From the NCBI RefSeq assembly GCF_902459465.1, contig NC_047065.1, forward strand, positions 14,733,634-14,797,633: 64,000 nt of DNA. Reading direction: 5' to 3'. A model generated the notes under the pieces. It saw nothing but the letters and a program-made list of their open reading frames with translations, did not search any database and had not been told where the DNA came from. Positions 22,689 through 33,100 of the stretch are shown piece by piece. The DNA is from Asterias rubens. Lineage: Eukaryota > Echinodermata > Asteroidea > Forcipulatida > Asteriidae. The position numbers and the translations under genes were made by a program. Position 1 is the first letter of the stretch. Each line of letters starts with the position of its first letter.

Positions 22689-23192
22689 TCACGCCTCCGT
22701 TTTCACCTCTTCCTGGTCAAGTGACACACCGTAAGTGTGATCTGAGGATGTTGAATCTGATGGTTGATCATCCGACGCGATGACCAGCTCCTGCGTCGGC
22801 ACTCCTTGGCTCTGTAGGCGGCTGGTGACGTCGGGGGACGACGTGTACAACTCCAAGGTGGTACTTGGATCAGGCACCTCCCTAGCATGGGCCAGAAACA
22901 GATCCTTCAGGAGGCTCAGCTCCTTCGACAAGAGCATCACCTTGTTCTCCAACTGCTGGTTCTCCTCCTTCAGTTCCTGGACCCGGGTCTGCGTTTCATG
23001 AGCTTTCTGACGACTGCGGTCGCGACTCTTGCGCACGGCTACGTTGTTGCGCTGGCGGCGCTGTTTGTACTCGTCGCTCTCCTTGTCGTGCAGGTACTTC
23101 TTCAGGGAGCGTCCAGAATTGGTGATTTTCCCACCTCCAGGTTTACGGGAGTCGGGTGACATCTCTCTGTTGTTGCTGTTACCGTTTTCCAT
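22689..23192 (-). CDS. CEBPG: CCAAT/enhancer-binding protein gamma (bZIP)
   Basis: A 167-aa protein from ATG at 23192. The basic region lies in 38-65, with ESDEYKQRRQRNNVAVRKSR, the C/EBP signature NN-x-AV-R/K-KSR. A leucine zipper follows (about 66-100) with heptad leucines and ELSLLKDLFLAHA, very close to human C/EBP-gamma. There is no N-terminal activation domain, as expected for gamma, which acts as a heterodimer partner in the nucleus. The tail (105-167) is acidic and Ser/Thr-rich. A run of T then CAG just before the ATG (exon boundary at 23200) shows a 3' splice site, so a non-coding first exon lies upstream and is not located. It is divergent from C/EBP at 26836. The ATG was preferred to an upstream in-frame start because that extension is translated polypyrimidine tract. 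Confidence 0.95.
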   Translation of the reverse strand: MENGNSNNREMSPDSRKPGGGKITNSGRSLKKYLHDKESDEYKQRRQRNNVAVRKSRDRSRQKAHETQTRVQELKEENQQLENKVMLLSKELSLLKDLFLAHAREVPDPSTTLELYTSSPDVTSRLQSQGVPTQELVIASDDQPSDSTSSDHTYGVSLDQEEVKTEA

Positions 23193-23200
23193 AATTTGCC

Positions 23201-26160
23201 CTGAAAAAAAAAAATGAAATAAACACAGCAATCAAAAATATGTTTCATGACATTTTCCCAAACCTGCTACGCTTTCTGGACAGCCTTTTTAGTAAGATGA
23301 CCCACAATGTGAAACTCAACTGCTCCAGTTAAATGAATAAGGGTGGCAAACTGTGCAATGACCTGCAACTTCTGTAGCTCTACAGGTAAAAGAGAACAAA
23401 TATTTGAAAACTCAAAATCACTGTGAATTGGGTAGTCTGAAAAAGAGAAATTATTAACTTGATTCATAGGCATTTTAGCTTAGCCGGTCTATAATTAACA
23501 GATTTACACAGTTTATTAATCTGCTAGCAAATGACTTTCCCTTTGATACCAGTGGGATAACTTACAAAATTTCTTTGAACACACACTAACACTTTAACTA
23601 GTGTACTGCTTATTGAATCAGAGACCTATTTACACTTCAATTAAATATTAGTATTACTCGACTTCATCACTACTATCGTGCTTGTCAATTTTAAACTTGT
23701 TTTGTATACTTTTGTAATTGAATGTAGCCTATATACTGTAGGGCCTACGCATTTTATTTAAATGCACAGGATTGATAATATTCTAGCTACCGATTAGTCA
23801 TAGGCCCCAAAATAAATACTTAATAATAATACAAAATGAGAGGGAGAAAGTTAGTTCCTCAGTCTGTTTGTGGTTATTAAAATAGATCAGATGAAAATAC
23901 AATAAACAACAATGGCAATGCAATGGATCCCAAACAATTAATAAACTCCTAATCCTATATCATCTTTCTATGAATAAGATGGAATAATATATTTATATTC
24001 AAATGTGTAATCCTACCACCCTATCCTACCATATAATGCATATCAAGAATTCATCATGCACAAACCAGGCTTTGCTCAGTTACTATGCTGCATACACACA
24101 CGGGAGTTCCGATTACGCAATCATGCTATTGCAACATCACAGACCGCTACTTTGGCCCTGAACGCCATTGACGTAAACAAAACACCAAAAATGGGCTGGG
24201 TTGCTCTTACAACGGCAACCAATTCCACCCTAAATATTCACCCTTACCGTCAGTTTATCAGTCCGGAATGTGCTATGCGTGTTGGAGGAGAATCCCTTTC
24301 ATAGAACTCACTTCACAGAGCTCAAAAATATGAATTTTTTACTCGCTGAGCGCAGCGAAAACGAACCAAACCGTCACCTAAACGCCTCCATTATTATTTT
24401 CTGACGTGAAATGGCTGGTAACCATCATCAGCAGCATGAAAAACGCCATACACAATGGCCGCCGAACACCAGGGGTTATTTCGGCCCGATAAAGCTTGTC
24501 TTGTAACTTGTGTGTTTATGTGTTTATTATGTACGTATGAATGAGTTGTAAAACGTAAATTCGGAAGGTACCTGTCTAATTGACGTAACCTAAAAGGGGG
24601 AATTTTTTTATGAGAAATTGAGAAATTCGAATTCATTAATTTTCTGAGAAATAATACCACCATATATCAGCGGTGCCATTCAGGACCAAAAGGTGTCGAA
24701 TTAAAATAAACGTAGGTCTACACAGTATTTTGAGCTTGCTTTGTCACTACTAAAACATAGGAAGAATTCTTTTTCTAAAATGTTCAGAAATGTTATGGCG
24801 ATTTGACCGGCGTGACGGGACGTTTTGACTGTCAAAAATTGCCGTTTTTCAGGAGAAGTGAGAGTTAGCTTATTGATTTATTGACGTAAATGGAACACTA
24901 TAGAAGATCAAAACGTTAATAAAGGGCTTATTTGAAGTTATTTATCTTGCTTTATTATAATTTTGTTTCTCAACAAACACCCGCCCCCAGTGAACCACGC
25001 CCCTGGATAAGGATATCAAGCCACCGCACTCCGGGTATAGTGTTCCATGATGGATGGAGAATTTTTTGTAACTATAAGATAATGATAATATTAGCAACAA
25101 TTTGTGTGCGCCAAATCCGTCGAAAAACAATGCTCCATGGCGGCGCTTACAAAAAAACAATAGACAAAATCCTTAAGCTATTAGAATTAACCAAAGAAAG
25201 TATATACATTATAATTATAGGATTTGAGAGGTTCCCCCCCCCCCCACCCCCGGTCCCCAGAGATGAAATTTGTGCAGTGTACAATCAATTTGGCTCGGCA
25301 AAAGTGTGACGAAATTAATGGATATGGGCTCGACTCAGGAGGAACATGAAGACGAAAAAGAAATGACTTTGATCGCAAGAGTTTAAAAACTCAGTGGAAA
25401 TTCAATTAACAGTGTCAACATGCAGAAACTGCCATTTTTGCTAATCGGATCATTACACACGAGCAGAGCACACTCATGGGCATCATCACGGAGGAACGAT
25501 TCGGATGCGATAAATGTGATGAGGCAGAATGTTTTCTGTTTTGAGTAAATGTTACTTTCTTGAAAGTTGTGTCATCACCCCTCCCCGCCACTAAAGATCA
25601 CAAACAATTAGTGCTACCACAAATAAGAAATAACGAAGAAATAAAGGGGAAATGTTTTTTTAAATGTAGGCCTAGCCTACACAATGTACACTTTAGCGAA
25701 CGATCGCAATTAGGGATAGATCGCTGCCAACGGTACCCTTCCCCAAATAAAAACACCCCCCTGTGTTTCTTATATTTTCTTTTTATCGAAATATTCAGTG
25801 CCATGTTTTTTTTTTTTGGGGTTTTTTTTTTTTGGGGGGGGGGTTTGGGGGGTGCATGGTTGTCCGAGAATTTTGTTTTATCAATTATTGAAAGAAAATG
25901 TAAATAGTTGGTCAGTTCATGAAGCTGTTATAGCTCCATGGTCAGTTGCCATGCATTCCTTTGTATTTCCTAGATTCTCACTCTAAGTTAAATTTAGAGT
26001 GATATCTAGGCCAAATATCGTCAGTGAAAAACTTGGTCCATCCAATGTGTGGGTCTAGCACATTATTTGTTGATTCATACTGGAAAATCCCACTCGGAAT
26101 CATTAAATTGAAGCAATATTTTTCATTTTCCCCACACGACCCTGGATATCTTGCAATGTT
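23201..26160. other. Intergenic region between the divergent C/EBP genes
   Basis: Should hold the CEBPG first exon and both control regions. It contains poly(T)/poly(G) tracts near 25805-25845 and a CCCCCCCCCC tract near 25231. No other gene is supported. Confidence 0.5.
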
Positions 26161-26191
26161 TTGCAGAGTAGTCTACCTGGGCTGATACAAT

Positions 26192-26201
26192 ATTGCGCAA
26201 T
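26192..26201. promoter_or_regulatory. Perfect palindromic C/EBP binding site
   Basis: ATTGCGCAAT, the ideal C/EBP dimer site, about 170 bp upstream of the TATA box of the C/EBP gene. It suggests autoregulation or cross-regulation by C/EBP-gamma. Confidence 0.65.
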
Positions 26202-26246
26202 GCCATGACTATTTTTGGACATGTCATCGACAAACGAGAAAATTGC

Positions 26247-26252
26247 CACGTG
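26247..26252. promoter_or_regulatory. E-box CACGTG
   Basis: A USF/Myc-type E-box between the C/EBP site and the CCAAT box. Vertebrate CEBPA promoters are known to use USF sites. Confidence 0.45.
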
Positions 26253-26262
26253 AAAAAAGCAA

Positions 26263-26267
26263 CCAAT
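26263..26267 (+). promoter_or_regulatory. CCAAT box
   Basis: AACCAATCAG, the NF-Y type context, about 95 bp before the TATA box. Confidence 0.5.
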
Positions 26268-26361
26268 CAGCTTCATAAAGATAACGTCATGTCTAAATTT
26301 AGTGTGGGCTGTGTAGCCATCTCAACTACGCACACTAATATAGTTCTAACAGCTGGCGCAG

Positions 26362-26369
26362 TATAAAAA
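26362..26369 (+). promoter_or_regulatory. TATA box of the C/EBP gene
   Basis: TATAAAAA. If it is used, transcription starts near 26390-26395 and leaves a leader of about 440 nt. Confidence 0.55.
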
Positions 26370-26585
26370 CAGTATTTTGGTAATGTTTCGACCCAGGAGT
26401 TTTTATTTAATTGTAGAAACGCTCATGAAATACACGAATGATTTAAAATTCAGGCTCTAGGTGAATTGTTCAGTATACAAAGTGTTGGGGATTACCTCGC
26501 GCATTAATATTTAATAGTCAATCGCCTACAACGTCATAGGCAGGGCCATTGAGCGCACATCGCCATTATTGACTACAACGTGCCA

Positions 26586-26672
26586 ATGCATGCAAGGACC
26601 GAGAACGTTGGCGAACAGTTAATTCATCGTGAACAAATATCGTCAATTCCAGCCAAATTGTTCATTTTATGA
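26586..26672 (+). promoter_or_regulatory. Upstream ORF in the C/EBP leader
   Basis: ATG at 26586, 28 codons, TGA at 26670-26672. Its stop overlaps a two-codon ORF (ATG ATT TGA, 26669-26677). A third uORF starting at 26811 ends at 26852, past the main ATG in another frame. Vertebrate C/EBP-alpha and beta also use a uORF to choose isoforms. Confidence 0.45.
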
Positions 26673-26835
26673 TTTGACATCATCCAACAAACTCCTCAGA
26701 GATAACTGCTACTTACCAGCATCAAGACTGTTAACTTGAACAATTGAAAGGTTGTCTGTTTCACACGGCAGTACAACTTTTAATTCACCATTCGTTGGAA
26801 GTTCTCAACCATGTGGCATTATTTCAACACTAGCC

Positions 26836-27747
26836 ATGGATCCACCGGGTAACTTCTGCATGTACAACGACTCTGAATATTTCGTCGACAAAAGCCTCCA
26901 GAAACCGGACGAGGTATTTCTTTTCGGAGGTGAGGACAATTCTATGAATTTTGGTGGACTTGCCGATTACACCGGCCTATTCGAGAACGAGAATTCCATT
27001 GACTTAAACGCTTACATCAACCCATCTGGCTCTACAGACAACTTCATGCAGTTGTCTGAATTGCTGCCATCTTCTCCACCTAAGTCGACAATTCTGAGTG
27101 AGCTACCCCCACCCTTGATCCGCCCCGAAGAGGCTGTGTCTACAAATTCACAGTCTTACCTGCTTAGTACAGCACCATCTGACACGGTGGCTGATTTGTC
27201 AGACCCAATGCCCTCATCTCGACCCCAATTCATGCCTCAACACCGAGCCCCGACGGAGGAATCGGCCGCCCTGCAGGTGAAGGCGGAGCCCCAGGAGCAA
27301 GTCGAGCCTGCCTCTGGCTATCTCTACGGAGACGAAATCGACGAGGAGTACGACGACGACGACTCCAGCACATACACAAGTGGCCCATCCAGACCTACGA
27401 CGCCTGTCCTGCCAAGCCCTTCGCAACGAGGCCGTAAACCAACACCAGGAAGAAAGAGCAGTTCCAAATCCAGTCCGAGCAAGAGAGTTCGTTTCATTGC
27501 AGATAAAGAATCGGACGAGTACAGAGAGAAGAGGTTCAAGAACAATATCGCAGTTCGCCGTAGCAGGGAGAAGAGCAAGGAGAAGTCTGCTCAGCTTCAG
27601 GGCAAGGTTACCGAACTAACGACCGAAAACGAACGACTCAACAAACGTGTGGAACTTTTGACTAAAGAATTGACTGTTCTGAAGAGCCTGTTCACGAATG
27701 TGGGCAAGACCGCTCCCCCTAGCCTGTCCATGGTTACCAACATGTGA
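26836..27747 (+). CDS. CEBP: CCAAT/enhancer-binding protein, A/B/D/E type (bZIP)
   Basis: A single-exon 303-aa protein starting at GCCATGG (26836), a strong Kozak context. The longer frame upstream lacks an ATG in good context. The N-terminal activation region has ENENSIDLNAYINP, matching the vertebrate C/EBP-alpha motif (ETSIDISAYIDP). LSELLPSSPP and VKAEPQE, a sumoylation-type site in the middle, also fit the family. A Ser/Pro-rich hinge precedes the bZIP (about 223-293): DKESDEYREKRFKNNIAVRR, with NNIAVRRSR at 236-244, then a leucine zipper ending ELTVLKSLF. It is a nuclear transcription factor for differentiation and immune genes. Invertebrates usually have one such gene beside C/EBP-gamma. 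It is intronless, as in vertebrates. Confidence 0.95.
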   Translation: MDPPGNFCMYNDSEYFVDKSLQKPDEVFLFGGEDNSMNFGGLADYTGLFENENSIDLNAYINPSGSTDNFMQLSELLPSSPPKSTILSELPPPLIRPEEAVSTNSQSYLLSTAPSDTVADLSDPMPSSRPQFMPQHRAPTEESAALQVKAEPQEQVEPASGYLYGDEIDEEYDDDDSSTYTSGPSRPTTPVLPSPSQRGRKPTPGRKSSSKSSPSKRVRFIADKESDEYREKRFKNNIAVRRSREKSKEKSAQLQGKVTELTTENERLNKRVELLTKELTVLKSLFTNVGKTAPPSLSMVTNM

Positions 27748-29860
27748 ATATAACACTAACAGTAGCTGTCATATTCCTGAAGACAAAGAGCTCGGGCAAA
27801 AGTTAAAGCCCAAAGTTGGGTTGAATGTTTATGGTTATATCATAAGCACTGTTATAGGATGTTGGTTTCTAGCTGGGTGGAGCTGCAGTTGCCTTGGCAC
27901 AGGGTGTTTGTACAGTAGACGAGCACTTGCTAGTCGTTATGTTAATAGTACTGCACCTTCAGTATGTAAAATTGACAAGTGTAATGACTCTGTACGAGCG
28001 CCATGTAGCTGTAGCACTAGGAGTAGTAATACAACATGTTGCATTAGAAAAGCCGCAAAACCTAATTTCAGGGTAAAAGACGAATGTCATGTAGTGTCCG
28101 TATACTTACTGAACGTAGGGTTTTGTCACAGCTTTTGTTTGCACAGATTTTCATTATTGGGAAAATTTTGTTTGTTTGAATTTTGCCGTCATAGTTTCCA
28201 CATTTCTAGGTTTCTTCTTAAGTATTTTAAGTATTTCAAAGGTAGTGGTGTACGGATATGAAGGTGATATTTAGGTAACTTAAATAACTAGTGTATAAAT
28301 TGAATATGTTGCCAAACTAATGCCTGTATTGTTCCAATGGCTTGGGAGATTTTCCCACAAAAATACAATTTTGTGTGTTTTAAATTTTTTATTCTGAATG
28401 TAAATTACAAATACAGATATTTATTGGTTTGTATGACTGTCATATTGTATTACTATTAGCTTCTAAAGATTTTTCAAAACTAATCAAAATGTATGAACAA
28501 AATCTTACATTTGAGATGGAAACGAATATCTCGGTATAAATTTTAGTTCAATTATGAGAAGAGAAAAAAAACATGTTCCACCAATTTGGTCACTCAGAAA
28601 GCTGTATGCTTAAAACCAAACTACAATATAAAGTTGGCGACATGACAGTGTCTTAGAATACAATCTCTTTTTGCATACTGTACATTGTAAGACTAAGAGC
28701 TATTGCAGTATTACTATCACTAGTAAAAGGTGTAAAGAAAATCTAAACGGCGAATTTCTTAAGTGCCATGAGACACTGAAGGACTGTACAAGTCTAATTT
28801 ACAAGCTCATCACAATATTAGCAAGTGATTTTCTCTGCATAAACATTGCAAAATGCTAGACAAAGTTGCTACTCAAGAAATCAATGCTACTCGAAATATT
28901 AATCATTGCTAATGCTACTCAAAATAGCACCTAATGTCTGTGGAACGTGTTTGCTTATACTTTGTTGTATGCAAAATTGATAGACACTACAGGATAAAAT
29001 CTTCCAAGAAATTGCCACTTCAATTTTACAGAATTGTATGGGTAAAAAATATTTGCCATGGGTATTTTAATTGATATTGATTGAACACTTAAATGTTCTT
29101 TCAACAAGTAAAATTAATTCACATTATAAAGTGACAATGGTTTGTACTTTGTGTTAAAAGTAAAGCTCCCTTTCATGAAAACATTTTTTTCCAAAAAGTA
29201 GGGGCCAAGAATACATGTTCTGGGAACTGCATTTATTAAGAACCGTACAATTCCTATTCGCTTTAGTTAGTAACATGACAATACCCCAATGGTGAGTCAC
29301 TGAGGTGGGTTAAAGTCCCATATATTAAATTTTCATATCAATGAACACAGCTAGCTTGCTGGAACCAGTTCAAACCAGTTCCAATCTTCAATGTAGGCGA
29401 TAGGGCTTTGGCTTATTGCGTGTGCCCATAAAAGGTATTCCCATGAAGCCATTGTTGACTGAACTTCTTTCATCAAGAAGGTTGATTTGAACTTGAACTT
29501 TGGAGTGTTTTTGACCCTACATTGTGAAGTTTTTAAATCTGATTTGATTGCAGAAAAGTTGAATATATTCAGTCTATTGTCTGTAACACTGCCGACTTGG
29601 GTTTATTTTATTTTTTAAAGATTAATGGTTCATGTAAAACTAACTCTTAATTGGAAATCACTTCTATGTCAAACGATGAGGAAAAGAATCAGTGTGTGGA
29701 ATAAATGAGGAGAAAGATTGCAAACTACAAAAAAAACTAAGTGTGACGTTTATGCTCTATTTTAGAATCCATTACCCAAAAGTCATCTGGAAATAAAATA
29801 AAAATTATTTCAAACATAAGAGTATATGCTTACGAACAATAAAACATTTTTTGTAGTAAT
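27748..29860 (+). other. Probable 3' UTR of C/EBP
   Basis: AT-rich, without repeats or coding signal. AATAAA occurs at 29700-29705, 29792-29797 and 29838-29843; the last is followed by a GT-rich stretch, so I favour an end near 29860. Confidence 0.5.
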
Positions 29861-29930
29861 TGTTTGTCACGATTTATATGTTTAGAATTATATAAAGTTG
29901 TTTGGGGGGCTGACTCCACCTACCCCTTTT

Positions 29931-30139
29931 GTGACGTCAATAGAGGCAGACTTTGCCTGCAATGCGTATAGTAAACACACGTGCAAAGTACATGTACGTC
30001 CAAGTCGTGAGTTGGTTCATTTCAAAAAGTGTTTTTCTGCATTTTGAAACGTACAAACTCACGACTTGGTCCGTACATGTACTTTGCAATTGTGTTTACT
30101 CTACGCATTACAGGCAAAGTCTGCCTCGATTGACGTCAC
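29931..30139. repeat. Long inverted repeat with a CRE at each end
   Basis: Two arms of about 95 bp (29931-30025 and 30046-30139). The outer ends read GTGACGTCAAT and ATTGACGTCAC. Interior pairs include GGCAGACTTTGCCTG and CCAAGTCGTGAGTT. It is MITE-like and lies just after the C/EBP 3' UTR. Confidence 0.85.
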
Positions 30140-30179
30140 GAACAGCGCCCTCTCGGGTCGGGGTCTACTCTTAAATTTG

Positions 30180-33100
30180 TAAATAACATAAGAACTGATT
30201 TTTTAAAACCTTAGTTAACTGTTTATTCACATTCCACTCATCAAACACATATATTAGTGACAAAAGCTTTATTTTGAAAAAATACCACTTCCAGGTGACT
30301 TTAAGCTGCCATGATGGATCAGGAAAGAGAAAAACTTTAGGGAATTTTGTGTTACCTGCAATGTTATAGTGTTGCATCATGGGGTGGGGGATTTTTCCAA
30401 ACGAGTATCCTACATGGTTACTTACAACACAGTTAAGTTAAGTGGAATTAATTAACATATCTGTGACATATTATACCAGTGGTTTTTCATTATGTTTTTT
30501 TTTCTGGTGAGTTTGGGTGATGTGTGGTTTCTGATCAGAGAAACAACTTATTAATTAAATTAGTTTGGGCATAGTAATATAATAATAAAGAAACAAAAAG
30601 ACTGATTTTGTCACAAGTATTTTTAGTCGTGAATAAATATTGATGAAAAGAGAAAAATGTGAACACAATATAAGTGATTGCTTTATTAAATGATGCAGGC
30701 AGGAAAACAGGCTGGCCTACAACATTATCGAAAACGTCACAACTTTAATGGTGTATGACGTAATTCTAGTCCGACTGAGTCATATTTTCCACTTGGTGTC
30801 CGCGTTCTGCGCAATCCTTCAAAATAAAATCAAAACACGTTATTTGTACGCATTGCTGCGCACTGTAAATTATTAATGCACGACTGGCATGACGACATGC
30901 ATTTCCGACTTTGCGCTATCTGAATATTGGTGGATACGATACGGCTATGGCTAATAATTATACGTCCATGTCGCTACGTCATATGCATTTATGTATAGGA
31001 TGTCCTTAGCAACACCCTTAGCGACAGCCGTATAGCTGTAGACGGTAATTCGGACATGGACAGCAGCTAAAAGGGCCCTGTACCTTTTTCAAGAGGAGGA
31101 CAGTGTCTACTCATCGGGGGAGGGGGTGGGCGATTAGGGCCATACGGAAGGAGTGGGCACAGTGGCGTCCGTAAACTCCGTAGTTATTATTTTGTTTTAC
31201 TTTCGGCCCGTTTGATTATTATTATTTTTTCCCAATAATAAGCCTTTGCCCGTTTTCACTGATTGCTATATAGTGCTACTTCAAAATTTCCAATGAAGAG
31301 TTTTTCAAAAAAAACCGCAATAAAATGGTTAAAACTATTATAATTTAATGAGGAAATTATCTCCTAATACTTGCCTTCCACCTGTCACCTTCTTCCTCTT
31401 CGAATCTCACCAGGGCCCATCCCACGCATTGGGTGCAAGGAAGTATCATAATGGATCCTTGTATCCTGACTGTGGGCTCATCGCTCACCCATCCGGGGCT
31501 GATCTGTCATTCCCGATGGGTCATCTAAAAGTCTCTCACGCCGGGGTTTCATCAGCTCTTGATTGGAAGTTTGGTTGACGGCCAATAGAAGTTAGTTGGC
31601 ACTTCCCCCCCCCCCCCCCCCCCCGCGTAAACAATGTGTTAAGCCCTTTCCTGGATGTATTCATTTTTAATTTGACGGAGGTTTAAAATATTGTCCCGTG
31701 TTTTCACATCGTCTTTCTTGACGTAAGTGAGCGGGGAAGCGAGCTGGGTTAACGAGATACTTAAAATGCTTCATACTTACTTTAAAAAAACTGTTTTATT
31801 GCAAATCTATACTGACCCGCTCTTTTGCTCCGATCTGATGTCCCACCCACCCCCCCCCCAAAAAAAAAAAATTAATAAATAAATAAATAAATAAACAAAC
31901 ACCCCATCATCACCCATCCCAACAAACAAACATTAACAACAAAACATATAGTACTCCTTAATTCCTGATGGTAAAGAACCATTCAATAACTATTGTGTAT
32001 TTTGTTTTCATCTCATTATGGGTTCGAAGGAACTTGGGTGCGACTTGAGACATCATCAAACGTTTCTTTCACAGGAAGACGTGGGAAAGTGTCCAGGATA
32101 TGCAAGTGTTTTGTAATCCTCCAGTAGCCTGGATGCAGGGCTTATGATGCCACCGTGTCGGTGAATGAACAAAATTCCAATCTTTCATCATCACTTTTCA
32201 ATAATCACATTTCAACAAGTGGCATATAACTTTGTTGGGACACCTTTAATAAACGGAGGCTAAAGTTCAACAACTTTGTTTTTCATGTTTTGGGGACTTT
32301 GAATTGCCCACTTTAAGTACACCACCAGACCGTGCCACTCCACAAAGCCACCTTCATTCTTCGAACGGAAGGCTACAATACGCATTGTTTAAAGCCTTTG
32401 TTCACGGGCACTCCCGTGTGCATGAACCGACCGTTATAGAAAACAAGTCTATACACATGTCAAAAACAGTTGTATGCTAATTTCGTCCAGGTGAGAGCTC
32501 CACACACAGCTGGCAGTGCCTTGCCTCTTTTATCCCCCAGCATTTACAATTCATCCTATTTATTTAATTAATTCCCTCATTTTAAATCCAGGGATTATTA
32601 AGCATGATTGACTCAATAAAAGCAGCCGGGTTTTATCTGTTCTGTAATAAGATAGCCCAGCAAAGATTAAACGCCCAAAGGTTGTGCTCTTATTTGTAGA
32701 GGAAATTCCATGCCTACGTGATAGATAACACGACATCACCACCGGGTTCCCCAATCACTTTATCAGAGTGATAATTTATAGGCATGGAAAAGTATAGTGT
32801 AAGATTTTCAGAAAAATGTTTATACAAGACAAGTTCAACCGTGGAGGTAGGATAGGATCATTTCTATCTTCATATGGTTCAACCCATGGAGCCGTTTAAG
32901 TTGCTCCATATTCAACCTCCATGGTCTGTTCCTTGCTCTACGATTTCTACTTCCATGGTTCAACCATGGATTGGAGGAAATTCCTTCTTCCATGGTTCAA
33001 CAAGTAAAACAGGATTTTTTTTGCAATTTTATAAGCAAAGCAGGTGAACTTTTTTTATTAGCCTATATTGTACCTCAATCGTGACTTGGCTAATTATGTT

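Noticed and set aside
26752-26835. N-terminal extension of C/EBP by 28 residues
   Set aside because: It has no ATG; the frame begins at TTG. The ATG at 26836 has a strong Kozak context.
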